Of a stretch of DNA of 64,000 nucleotides, positions 37,755 through 48,028 are shown one piece after another; position 1 is the first letter of the stretch, and every line of letters begins with the position of its first letter. Position numbers and translations under genes: made by a program. The DNA comes from Cordia subcordata (Eukaryota > Streptophyta > Magnoliopsida > Boraginales > Cordiaceae): positions 4,072,501 through 4,136,500 of the forward strand of contig JAPTOF010000003.1 in assembly GCA_028554755.1 (NCBI GenBank). The letters run 5' to 3'. Below the pieces are notes generated by a model. The model was given only the letters and a program-made list of their open reading frames with translations, was not told the DNA's origin and searched no databases.

Positions 37755-38240
37755 AGAGGTTAATTTCACCGATAGTCCTCACTGTTGTCATATTGTTTCA
37801 AATGCGTCCTCATTGTTTTAAAATATTTAAATTGATCCTTGATATTTTACAAAAATAATTAATTTAGTCTTTAATATTTTAGAAAAATAATCCAATTAGT
37901 CCTTATTGTTTAGAAATATTCATATTAATCCTCAAAATTTTTCAAAGATAGTCAAATTAATCCATATTATTTGAAAAAAAAAATACAAACTAGTCTCAAA
38001 TGTTTTACAAACTTATTCATGTTAGTCCATATGTTTTCTCACTCATAATTCTTTAAAATACGGGTTGATTTGAATAAGTTTGTAAAATATTAAGAACTAA
38101 TATGAATTCTTTTTTAAAAAATAGAAACTAATTTAATTATCTTTGTGAAACATTCGAGGACTAACATGAATGTTTCAAAATAATGAGAACTAATTTGATT
38201 ATCTTTAAAATAACAGTGACTAATTTAAAAAGTGCGACAA
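37755..38240. repeat. Inverted array of a short repeated unit
   Basis: The left half repeats a unit with ATTAGTCCTTAATATTTTA-like text about six times. The right half repeats its reverse complement (core GAACTAATTTGAATAA) about six times, so the region is a large imperfect palindrome of about 485 bp. It lies just upstream of the acyltransferase coding start. The unit is shared with 3540-3980 and 16705-16885. Confidence 0.6.
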
Positions 38241-38649
38241 CAATAGAGACTTGTAAACAGACTAACTGTATAAGGAATCTTGATGTTAGGCTACCATGAG
38301 CTGGTATGTCTCTTCTATTGAGCATTATTGTTGGTTTTTTGTAGATGTAAATTCTTTTATAATTAATACAAGCACTTGCTAACCTGGAGAAAAGATACGG
38401 GGTTATAGTAAAATGAACCCTTAATAAGGCTAGAAGTGAAGGTTTTACTTTTTATTTTTTGCTTTATAAGGGATGCAAAAACCATGTTACAAAATTGTCA
38501 TTGAAAGAAATAATATAAATTCTTTTAAAGCGCGTTCGAGAAACCACCTTGCGATTAAATTTGAGTGCAATTAGGATTAATTACATAGAAAGAGCATGCT
38601 TTAAAAGCCACCTTGTAATTGGATTTGGATGTAATTGAGAGTAACTATA
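38241..38649. other. Intergenic stretch
   Basis: No gene or bounded repeat was recognised. Confidence 0.45.
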
Positions 38650-41590
38650 CAGTTAGGCATGTTTGTCCGACCAAGTAATTACTTGGTTAGAGGTGAATTG
38701 AGTGTAATTGGACCTTCTCAATTACACTCTCCAATTCTCATAAGGGGGTGTGAATTGGTGTAATTACACTGCGTAATCACTCTCTAACAACTTTTCTTAC
38801 TCTTTTTATTTCTTTTTATATGTGATATGTTTCACAATAAAAATAAATATTAGTAATAATAAATTATAAAAATAAATAAATTTAAATAAAACTAAAATAA
38901 AAAGTATTAAATAAATAAATTAAAATATGTAAATATAAATAAATAATATTTTGATAAATAATATTTTAAATTCATAAATATTAGTAATAGATTATTTTTA
39001 GTTTCATATATTTAAATTTATAATTCATAAATTTTTAATTAGTCATATTTATTTTTATAATAAATAATATTTTTATTTTTATATTTTTAATAAATTACAT
39101 CTTTAAATATTTGTTAGCATTAATATAATTATTTAACTATGTAATTATCATCCGTGTTACCAAACATGTTTATGAAATTAAGGTGTAATTATAATGTGGT
39201 AACTAAATATGCCATATGATTGAAATTACTGTGCAATTACTAGGAAGTGTATCCTAGTAATTACACTGCTTAGTAATTATACTGTAATGTCTAAATAGAC
39301 TCTTAGGTATTTGTCTAACCAAGTAATTACTCGGTCAATGGTGAATTGGTTGTAATTGAACTTGCTCAATTACACTTGCTAATTCACATTGTTGAAGAAT
39401 ATTTTGATTATTGATATATTTTCATATTTTATCGTACTAGATTAGGCAATAGTATAGATTAGTTAGGTTTTAGTCTTTCTCACCAAGTTATCTTATTAGT
39501 CTAGCTTCTAGTCTTGTTCACCAAGTTATCTTATTAGTTTATCTTTTAGTCTTGGTCATCAAGTTAATATGCCTATAAATAAGCTCTTGTATTGTATTTG
39601 CCAAAGACCTAGAATTCACAATATAGTATTTATTAGTCTCTATTTTCTAGAGCCATTGTTAATAATGGCTCCTATTTAATATACATGTATTTTCTCCCCA
39701 TATTTTATCTTTTTTACTCTTTTATATTTTAATTTCCACAAGGTATCAGAGCTACCATCCTGGTGGTCTGTGTCATTGTTATGTCATTGTTCTTACCATT
39801 ATTCTGCTGTAATCTTATCTAGACCATTCTAGTCTCAATTCCAAGTTTGCTAGTTTTTTGCTTTAGCTTATATGAGCTCTTGATTGTCGCTTCTTGGCTA
39901 TTCTTGGTTTTGTGAGATTTTTGCTTTAGCTCGTTTGAGCTTAATCCCCGTTCTTGGTTGTTCTTGATTCTCGACATTTCTGGTAATTATTGGTTCTTTG
40001 GCTTGTTTAAGCGTGTGTTCTTGGTTTTTAGCTCGTATGACCACTGTTTCTAGTTGTTCTTGGTTCTTTGGCTCAGTTGAGCACCTATTCTTGGTTCCAG
40101 GCGTGTGTGAGCACTGTTCCTAGTTGTTCTTGGTTTTTGGCTATTTTAAGCAGCTATTCTTGGTTCTTGGCTCGTTTGAGCGTTATTTTTGGTTTCTAGC
40201 TTGTTTGAGCTCTTGTTCTTGATTTTTGGCTCGTTTGAGCACCTGCTCTTGGTTTTGGCTTGTTTGAACACTTGCTCTTGGATATTGGCATTTTTGGTTC
40301 TTGTTCCTGGCAGCTTACTGTAGATGCACCTTCAAGTTTAGATCGTATTACAAGTGTTCCAGTTTTCTCATTTCTTCCAGTTTGAGTTTTGACACAGAAG
40401 AACTCATTACATGAGTTCGCATTACAAGTGTTCCAATTTTCTCATTTCTTCCAGTTTGAGTTTTGACACAGAAGAGCTCATTACATGATCCGTTTATTCA
40501 ACATTGCGGACACTACACGGCAATTCGGTTATCAAACTCTAGTTGGTCTCTATTAGATCACTTGAGTTTGAGAGGGGCTGTTGAAGAATATTTTGATTAT
40601 TTATGTATTTTCATATTTTATCATACTAGATTAGGCAAGTATAGATTAGCTAGTTTTTAGTCTTGCTCTCTAAGTTTTCTTATTAGTCTAGCTTTTAGTC
40701 TTACTCACTAAGTTATCTTATTCATCTATCTTTTAGTCTTAGTCATCAAGTTATCATGCGTATAATAAGGCTCTTCTATTTTATTTACCAATGACCTAGA
40801 ATTCACAATACTTATCAGTTTTTATTTTCTAGAGCCACCGTTAGTGGTGGCTCCTATTCAATATACACGTATTTTCTTCCCATATTTTATTTTCTCTACT
40901 CTTTTATATTTTAATTTTCACACTCATAGAGGAGGTGTGAATTGGTGTATTAAACAATGTAATTACTCTAACAACTTTTCATGCTCTTTTATTCTTTTTA
41001 CATTTGGTATGTTTCACTATAAAATAAACATAAATAATAATAAATAAATTAAATAAAATTAAAACAAATAAATACTAAATAAATAAATAATATATAATAT
41101 AGAATAAATAAAAATAAAAATAAATAATTATTTTTAGGAATATAAGATTAATTTTATAAAATTTAATATAATTGTTTATTATAATTAATTATTATTTTTT
41201 GTAAATAATATTTAATTCTAAAAATATTATTAGTAGATAATATACTAATATTTATTTTCATATATTTATATTTATAATTCATATTATTGTTAACAAGTCA
41301 TATTTATTTTTAAAATAAATAATATTTTATTTAAATATTTTTAGCAAATGACATTTTAAATATTTATTAGTATTAATATAGATTTTTAAAATAAATATTT
41401 AGTTTTGAAATTAAATTATTTAATTGTGTAATACCATCAGTACAACCAAACATGACATATGAAATTAATGTACAATTACATTGTGATAACCAAACACGTC
41501 TTATAGTTTAAAATACTGTGTAATTATTAAACTATATAATAAATTACTATCTTAATAATTACATTATAGTATTCAAATAGACCCTTAAAC
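38650..41590. repeat. Tandem pair of a roughly 640-bp AT-rich unit
   Basis: Unit 1 (about 38650-39295) and unit 2 (about 39300-41590 without the inserted retroelement) share an ordered series: ACCAAGTAATTAC, GTGAATTGGTGTA, ACAACTTTTC, a long TAAATAAATAAA-type stretch, and an end with AATAGACTCTTA or AATAGACCCTTA. Unit 2 is split by the LTR element at 39390-40922. No protein is encoded. Confidence 0.6.
39390..40922 (+). mobile_element. Non-coding LTR retroelement, 1.53 kb
   Basis: Two LTRs of about 350 and 344 bp (39390-39740 and 40579-40922) both start TGTTGAAGAATATTTTGATT and end in CA. The flanks CACAT and CTCAT form a 5-bp target duplication with one mismatch. A GGTATCAGAGC primer-binding site complementary to initiator tRNA-Met follows the 5' LTR, and a purine-rich TTGAGAGGGGC precedes the 3' LTR. 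The 838-bp interior has no gag or pol; it iterates a 35-45 bp unit with CTTGGTTCTTGGCTCGTTTG. The element therefore depends on proteins from another element. The tRNA site and LTR style suggest Copia or TRIM affinity. Confidence 0.85.
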
Positions 41591-42560
41591 ATGTTCTCCT
41601 CTCATTATTTCATAGAAGAGTAATGCTAGAAGGTACCCTGTTTTTAGCACCTTATTTTCTCTTTATGTTTGGTATATTATGTTGGTATGTCAACCAGATT
41701 TTTTTCTTTTCTAATATGTTTCCTTCTTTATTTTTTTCTCACTCTTTTTTATGTTTTTCTCTCTTTATTTCTTTTTTTCCTTCCTCAATTAAAATTTTCT
41801 TTCCTCTTTTTCTTATACAATAAAAGCACGCTTGCAAAGTTTGTTTTGGAACTTTCACAAAAGAAAAGGAAAAATACAACTAAAGAAATTAGGGAAACAA
41901 GGAAAAAAGTTGTTTTTGACAATAACAGATCGAACTAAAAGAAGCAGCAGCAAAGCAAAACAATGGAAGCTCAGCAAGCCCCCTCGTCGCTCGAAGGCCG
42001 CTCCGAAAGATCAAACACTAATTGAGTAATTCATAACTTTTGGCAGTGGACTCTTTAATTTAAATAAGCTTTACTTTCTACTAAAAAACAGTTATAAATT
42101 ATTTTGAATTTATGAGATCATTTTGACGTTTAATAAAATTACTCATTTTCAAAACGTTAAAAATAATAAATAAATATAATAAATTATTTTTAACTATTTA
42201 AATTTTGACGCAATAAACTCATACCGTATCAAGTTAGAAGTCATGTTTTTTAATTTTTCTCTTGATTTATTTAGAAATAATAAACTCTTCAAAGAAAAGA
42301 GAAGTGTGTCGCTTGAAGCCTCGGCTACGACAATCTCCAACTTTATAGACTAGACGAGATTTGCGTGCAAGAAAATTATTTGACAATGAATTGCATTTAA
42401 GACAAACTTCTAATCACTGACACCATTAATGAATGAAAAAACAAAAAAGATAATAGCTACTAGACGTGCACATTTTATGTATTCATTTAATTCACGGGAC
42501 GAGCTACAATTGAAGTCCTTTGAAACTCTACCAAAATTGTCTCGATGCAGTTATTACGGG
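41591..42560. other. Intergenic stretch
   Basis: Overlapping open frames at 41623-42029 are Phe/Lys-rich translations of T- and A-rich DNA with no recognisable domain. No gene is called. Confidence 0.45.
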
Positions 42561-43177
42561 GCTGTTTAGAACTGTTTTTAAAAATAATTTTTTTTGAAAA
42601 ACAAAAAAACATGAAAAAATTGTTTGAAAGCGGTTATTTTCTAAAATTATTTTTAAAAATTATTTTAAAAAAAGTATTTTAAAAAATAAAAAATAAGAAA
42701 TATATTTTTGTTATTTTCATGTATTTTTAACTTGTTATTTTTAAAAGAATAATTTTATTATTTAATTATTTTCCTTCTCCCAACTGACCCTGACCCTAGC
42801 CCATCCCCTCACCCCACCTACCTTGAGTCTTGACCCTCACCCACGCAACCCCACCCCAACGCACCTACCCCCACGCCCGCTCACCCTCTAGCCTTGCCCT
42901 AATCCCAATCTATGCGTATACTAGCCTTTTTCAAAACGCACATATTATACGTACACACACATACAAGGGTATACATATGTAGATATATGTTTATTAGATG
43001 AAAAAATCAAACATAAAAAATAAGGGTGTAATGGTCTTTTTAATGCAAGATAAAAAAAATAAATTTATCTTCTATTCAAACAAATTTTTTGTTATTTTGT
43101 TTTTGAAAACAATTTTTAAAAACTATTCTGTAAAACTATTTTACAAAACAAAAAGACAAGAACACTTTCAAACAAGC
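42561..43177. mobile_element. Foldback element with C-rich centre
   Basis: The left end (GCTGTTTAGAACTGTTTTTA) pairs with the reverse complement of the right end (GCTTGTTTGAAAGTGTTC), and the inverted similarity continues through AT-rich arms of about 120 bp. The centre at 42775-42910 is strikingly C-rich. No target duplication was recognised. It is non-coding. Confidence 0.5.
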
Positions 43178-43670
43178 TTTACATATCTTAACCAATATCT
43201 TGCTGTTTTAATGAATGTCCAGTGTTTCACCAATATCTTGTTGTTTCGTAAAGGAAAGCATTTCATATTAGCATTTTTTATTTCAATTATGTTATAAAAG
43301 GTTATAAATATTAATGTTTCATTCTCATTATTAAGTAGGGTTTCATTTTTTTTCCTTCAATCAATCATATCTTTAATGTTGTTTTATATTATTCAACTAA
43401 CTCAACAATTAATTTTACTAAAGATGTGTTCTTCAATTAATTACTTAGACAATTATTTACTGACAGATAAATATAAGTGTTATTTACTACTAGAATAACT
43501 ATAAATAAATCAAACGTTGTCAATTAACTAAACAATTTATTAAGTTGAACAGATCTGTTGCCTTCCATTCGACGACCGCCTGTTTTCTCAAGGATCACAG
43601 GGGAATCTCTTAAATACGTGCGTGCTTGCAAAGAGGGGTTGACATTGACCACACATTCTAATTAAACCTA
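43178..43670. other. Left flank of the Mutator-like element
   Basis: AT-rich DNA without a recognisable gene. It ends with the 10-bp repeat GACGAGTGAA (43671-43680) that also follows the element's right end. Confidence 0.5.
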
Positions 43671-43680
43671 GACGAGTGAA

Positions 43681-43777
43681 GGTTTATTTTTATTTTTAAC
43701 CTTATTTTTTAATTTGCTTCCAAAAATAACTCAATTTTGAGAGAAGTAGTAAAAGTAAACTTTTCGAACTCACGAAG
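43681..43777 (+). repeat. Left terminal inverted repeat of the MULE
   Basis: About 97 bp, beginning GGTTTATTTTTATTTTTAAC and ending at the first palindrome. It matches the reverse complement of 51419-51515 at roughly 85%, with one length difference in the first ten bases. Confidence 0.9.
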
Positions 43778-44220
43778 TTCGAAAACGAATTTGCAAAGTT
43801 TGACTATGTGAAGGGTAAAAAAAAAAGATATTATAATATGAGATATCGAACTTCTGAAGTCCAACTAAGAATTCGAACTTCAAAAGCTCGGACACGAACT
43901 TCTGAAGTTCGACTGAGTGGATGTCAGTATACTCGAACTTCCGAAGTTCGATATCTAGCTTTTGTTCCTTGATTCGAACTTCTGAAGTTCGACTGCCACA
44001 GCTGGCCATTATCAAAATTTGAAAGGTCAATAACGCGCGTGTATCGCTGCACGTAACAGACAGGGTATTAAAGCAGAATCTCGAAACTCGATGTCGAACT
44101 TCAGAAATTCGAAATACATATAAAATCGAACTTCAGAAGTTCGATTATGTTTCACTCGAATTTCAGAAGTTCGAAATCGAGTTTTTGTTCCTCGATGTCG
44201 AACTTTTGAAGTTCTATTTA
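43764..44220. repeat. Left subterminal array of 19-bp palindromes
   Basis: About ten copies of TCGAACTTCNGAAGTTCGA, three of them exact (43933-43951, 43974-43992, 44126-44144), the others with one to four changes. Spacing is irregular, from about 20 to 120 bases. A longer unit including TTTTGTTCCTCGAT before the palindrome recurs at least twice. Each palindrome could bind a dimeric protein or fold as a short hairpin. Confidence 0.9.
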
Positions 44221-44222
44221 AA
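44215..44222 (+). promoter_or_regulatory. Candidate TATA box of the PMD gene
   Basis: TATTTAAA lies directly after the last left palindrome. It precedes a CT-rich leader (about 44250-44310) and a good splice donor (CTT|GTAAG, intron from 44361). The leader intron would end at 45520, six bases before the first ATG. This placement implies that the PMD promoter is built from the element's terminal region. Confidence 0.45.
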
Positions 44223-44479
44223 CCCCCCACGAACCCTCCTCTTCCATCCGAAATCTCACCTCTCCTCTCCTCTTTTGCTCTCTCCCTCTCTCATTTTTCT
44301 CCCATCCAATTCGAAAATTTACTACAAATTTTCCACATCCTAGGATTTTGCCTAAATCTTGTAAGTTTTCTCTTTTTTTTTTTGGTACCGAATTTATATG
44401 TTTTAATGTGTTTGTTTGTTTAATTTATATGATGTTAAATTTCGAAATTATATGTTAATTACATGTTGCCTACGTCTAA

Positions 44480-45370
44480 TTTGAAAATTATATTATTGTT
44501 TAGTTTAGTGGAATATTATCATATTGGTTTATTTTATATGTTAATTATATGTTGCTTAATACGTTAAATTTTAAAATTAGACAATTGTTTAGTTTAGTGG
44601 AATATTAATTTTGTTGGTTTAATTTATATGTTAATTATATGTTGATTTATTTCTGGAATATTAATCATTTTATGATGATAGGATGTATTAATCATTGTGT
44701 ATATAATTTGTGTACATATAATCGATGCATATAATTAGTGTGAATTTATAATTATTCAATTAATCATATGGAGTTTTAGGGTTTTAGTGGCGTTTAAGGG
44801 TTTTAGTGGAATTTAAGGATTAATTATGTTAATTATTAGTCAATTTAAGATGACGTTATATAATAATTAAGTATTATACAGTGTAGTTCTAAAGTATTTA
44901 ACATGAATTTTTATAAATTTTAAATAATATAAAATTTAAGAAATGAGAAAATTAAAGTTATAGGGCATATAGTAAATGCGAAGTTAGGGTTTTAGTGGAG
45001 TTTTAGGATTAATTATGTTCATTATTAATAATTTTAAGATGAAATGATATATTTGTTCAATATTAAAGTTGTAGTTCTAAAGTAATTAGTAATAAATTTT
45101 TTGACGTTTAGATAATGTTAAGCAGTAATAATTTTATTTGTTGTGCAACTTTAATTTGAAAATTATATTATTGTTTATTTTAGTGGAATATTAATCGTGT
45201 TGGTTTATTTTATATGTTTATTATATGTTGCTTAATACATTAAATTTTAAAATTAGACTATTGTTTATTTTAGTGGAATATTAATCATGTTGGTTTATTT
45301 TATATGTTAATTATATGTTGATTTATTATTTGGAATATTAATATTTTTATGATGATGGGATGTATTAATC
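44480..45370. repeat. Repeated unit in the PMD leader intron
   Basis: An approximately 90-bp unit with TTAGTGGAATATTAAT and TTATATGTTAATTATATGTTG text occurs as two adjacent pairs, starting near 44496 and 44586 and again near 45172 and 45262. The GTTTTAGTGGAGTTTTAGGA block between them is also doubled. This points to an internal duplication of about 680 bp inside the element. Confidence 0.6.
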
Positions 45371-45525
45371 GATGTAATTTTAAATAGTATGAATGTAGAA
45401 AAATTAAAATATTATGAATTTTACAAAGTTAGCAAAATTAGTTAAATATTAAGGTTCTGATTTTAAACTAATTAGTAATAATTAGTACTTTTATATTTTT
45501 AATTTACTTAATGCTCGTAGGATCT

Positions 45526-47798
45526 ATGGCTCATAGACCGACTCCTAGCGATAGTTGATGTTATGCTATTACTATGACCACCGGGTGAATTATTTGTTGT
45601 CACCCCATCGATTAGAGGAACACAAGATTTATAGGAGTGATAGAGAGTTATTCCTATGGGCGGAGCATCTGCATGCGACGGCTTTATTGAGAGCCGAATT
45701 TTTTGGATGTTATGCGGCGCGCTTCCATCAGGTTGACAATCCTCTTATTACTGCCTTGATTGAGAGGTAGCGACCAGAGACGCATACATTTCATTTGCCT
45801 GTAGGCGAGGCCACGATCACACTCGGGATGTCAGTATATTGGGGATTACTGATTGTTGGTCAGGTTGTCCCGGTGCTCGACGATACTAGTCGAACTCCGG
45901 AAGAGTGGCGGACACGTATTCATTAATATATGGGGGTATATGTATCTTTGGACAAAATTAGTGGAAGTTCGATTAACATACCCCATATGAGGGAATTGTA
46001 CGTAGCCCAAGGCACTCCGGGGAATCCTGATGTGGAGGGAGCAGAACGGCGGGCCCGTTTGTGGATTTTTTTGTTATTCGGCACCCATATGTTCACTGAT
46101 ACGACAGCAAATAAATTATCGTTACATTGGTTAGACTTTTTGATTGACTTTGATCATATCAGTGAATATAATTGAAGCGACATGCCTAGCGCATCTGTAT
46201 AGATGGCTTTGTAAGGCTTGTTGCTGTGATTGTAAAGGCATGTGCGGGGCCGTCATGCTCATTCAGGTAACACACTTACTCATTTCATTATTGTTAATGA
46301 TATTTGAAGACGTATTATTACTTATAATATAATTATCTTGTACAATGCAGTTTTTTGCTTGGGACAGACTCACGGCTTTTAGGCCAACACTGTGTGAGCA
46401 GACGGATAGGCACCATCAGAGGGATGGGCAAGCTGTTCACCCTGATTTCCTGTTGCCAGGCCCACCACACGGCTACATGTTCTTTGCGAGAAAGGATCTG
46501 AAGTGGGTTGCGGGCTGGTTTGAACGAGGCGCGGACATGATTGACCGCTTGCGGCTGGCGAGGTTTGAAAAAATTTACATCTCACATTTATTACTCTGCC
46601 TTGTTAATATACGTTGTATGTTTTATAAACTAATCTGCCATTATTATTGTGTTCCCAGTTTATTTGGCAGCCATTCGAGCATGCAATGGGTGGTTTGCCA
46701 CAGTACTGTTTGGAAAATGCGGAAGCGTGGCGAGCATTTGCACCCCTCATCGTTGGTATGCGGGTTGAGTGGCACCGTCCTGATCAGGTACTTCGGCAGT
46801 TCAGCATGCGACAGACGATCCCCGTTAATCCACCAGCGTGGTAGAAGCACCGGGACGGGAAAGAGAAGATTTCATCCGAACAATATAATTCGGCAGTCGA
46901 CATGTGGGTCAATTGGGAAAACACCATTGTGGCGACGGAGTTAGAGGACTTTCCCGATCCTGGGGCTTTGAGGGCGTATATGAGATGGTACCGAGAGATA
47001 ACCATACTACATGCTGGACACCCTCGGACTAGTCATACAGACGACGGCTACGTTGCGTTGGCCCACGATGAGAATAGTCTGGTTAGTGCAATATGAATGT
47101 TTTCCCATAAATTCAAATTTAGTACGCATTGATGCAATACCTATTAAAATTTCTGAAATTTTTTTTAGGCGGTATACGCTCAGCATGTGGTTAACCATAG
47201 TGGGAGTATTATACGGCAGTACGAGATGGGAGAATTACGAGTAGATGCGGCTGCTCTTGATTATATGGTGAGTCATCTGCAGGTCCTGCACATCAGAGGC
47301 CAGGCCGTACTTCAGCAGACCCAGCATGAGCACCTGTTGGACGACACGACAGCCATGTATGACGTCCAACGTCCGCAACCGCCTCCACAAACTTTACATC
47401 GGTTGGGACAGCGGAGCCATCATCATTATACCACTCAGGAACCCAGCACTTCATACACGCCACCGCAGCCTGGTAGGTCTAGCCAGTTCGAGTACTGCGG
47501 TTCGTGGGTCGATCCCAGCACTTCATACATGCCGTCAAACCATGGTAGGTTTAGCCAGTTTGAGTATGGCGGTCCGTCACAACAGGAGCCCAGCACCTCG
47601 AACAAGCCACCGCAGGGGCCGTTATCTACCAGTGATTATCTGATAGATGATCAGACTGCTGAACTGGTGTTCGAGGAGGACCATCGACTGCGTCGTACTC
47701 GTAGACGCACACAGTCACCGCATCTACCGCCACGCGTTTTACCCGACCGGACAGGGTCGAAGGCACGATTATTACACGCCTTCTCAGTATTGATGTAA
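45526..47798 (+). pseudogene. Plant mobile domain (PMD) gene, disrupted
   Basis: The likely exons are 45526-46266, 46351 to about 46566, 46659-47081 and 47169-47798. Characteristic text includes RPETHTFHLPVGEATITL, SVYWGL, HLYRWLCKACC and WQPFEHAMGGLP, which identify the aminotransferase-like PMD of MAIN/MAIL1-type proteins and of many plant transposons. The C-terminal region is Pro/Ser/Thr-rich with repeated PSTSY and SQFEYGG words and ends in basic RRTRRRTQ. Damage: a frameshift between 45526 and 45555, in-frame stops at 45768 (TAG), 45924 (TAA) and 46842 (TAG), and a frameshift near 46170. The stop changes look like C-to-T or G-to-A transitions, as expected of methylated DNA. Host PMD proteins act in transposon silencing and genome stability; the role of transposon-borne copies is not settled. 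Confidence 0.82.
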
Positions 47799-48028
47799 TT
47801 GAATAGACATTTTACATTTCAAACTTATTTTAGTAATTCTATGTAATTGAACTTTCGATTTTCATTGTTTTTCGTACTTATTATCATGTCTCGATATAAA
47901 TTGTGTTGATGTTGACAATATTTTGAGATGGAAAGATTTGACAATATCTTTTATTGAAAACATTACACACCATAGTGGAAAAGACTAATTAGCATCACAT
48001 GCTACAACTTTATGATAACCATTCGAAG

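Noticed and set aside
45526..47798. PMD gene as a working host gene
   Set aside because: It lies within the MULE borders, has three in-frame stops and at least two frameshifts, and shares the element with a transposase.
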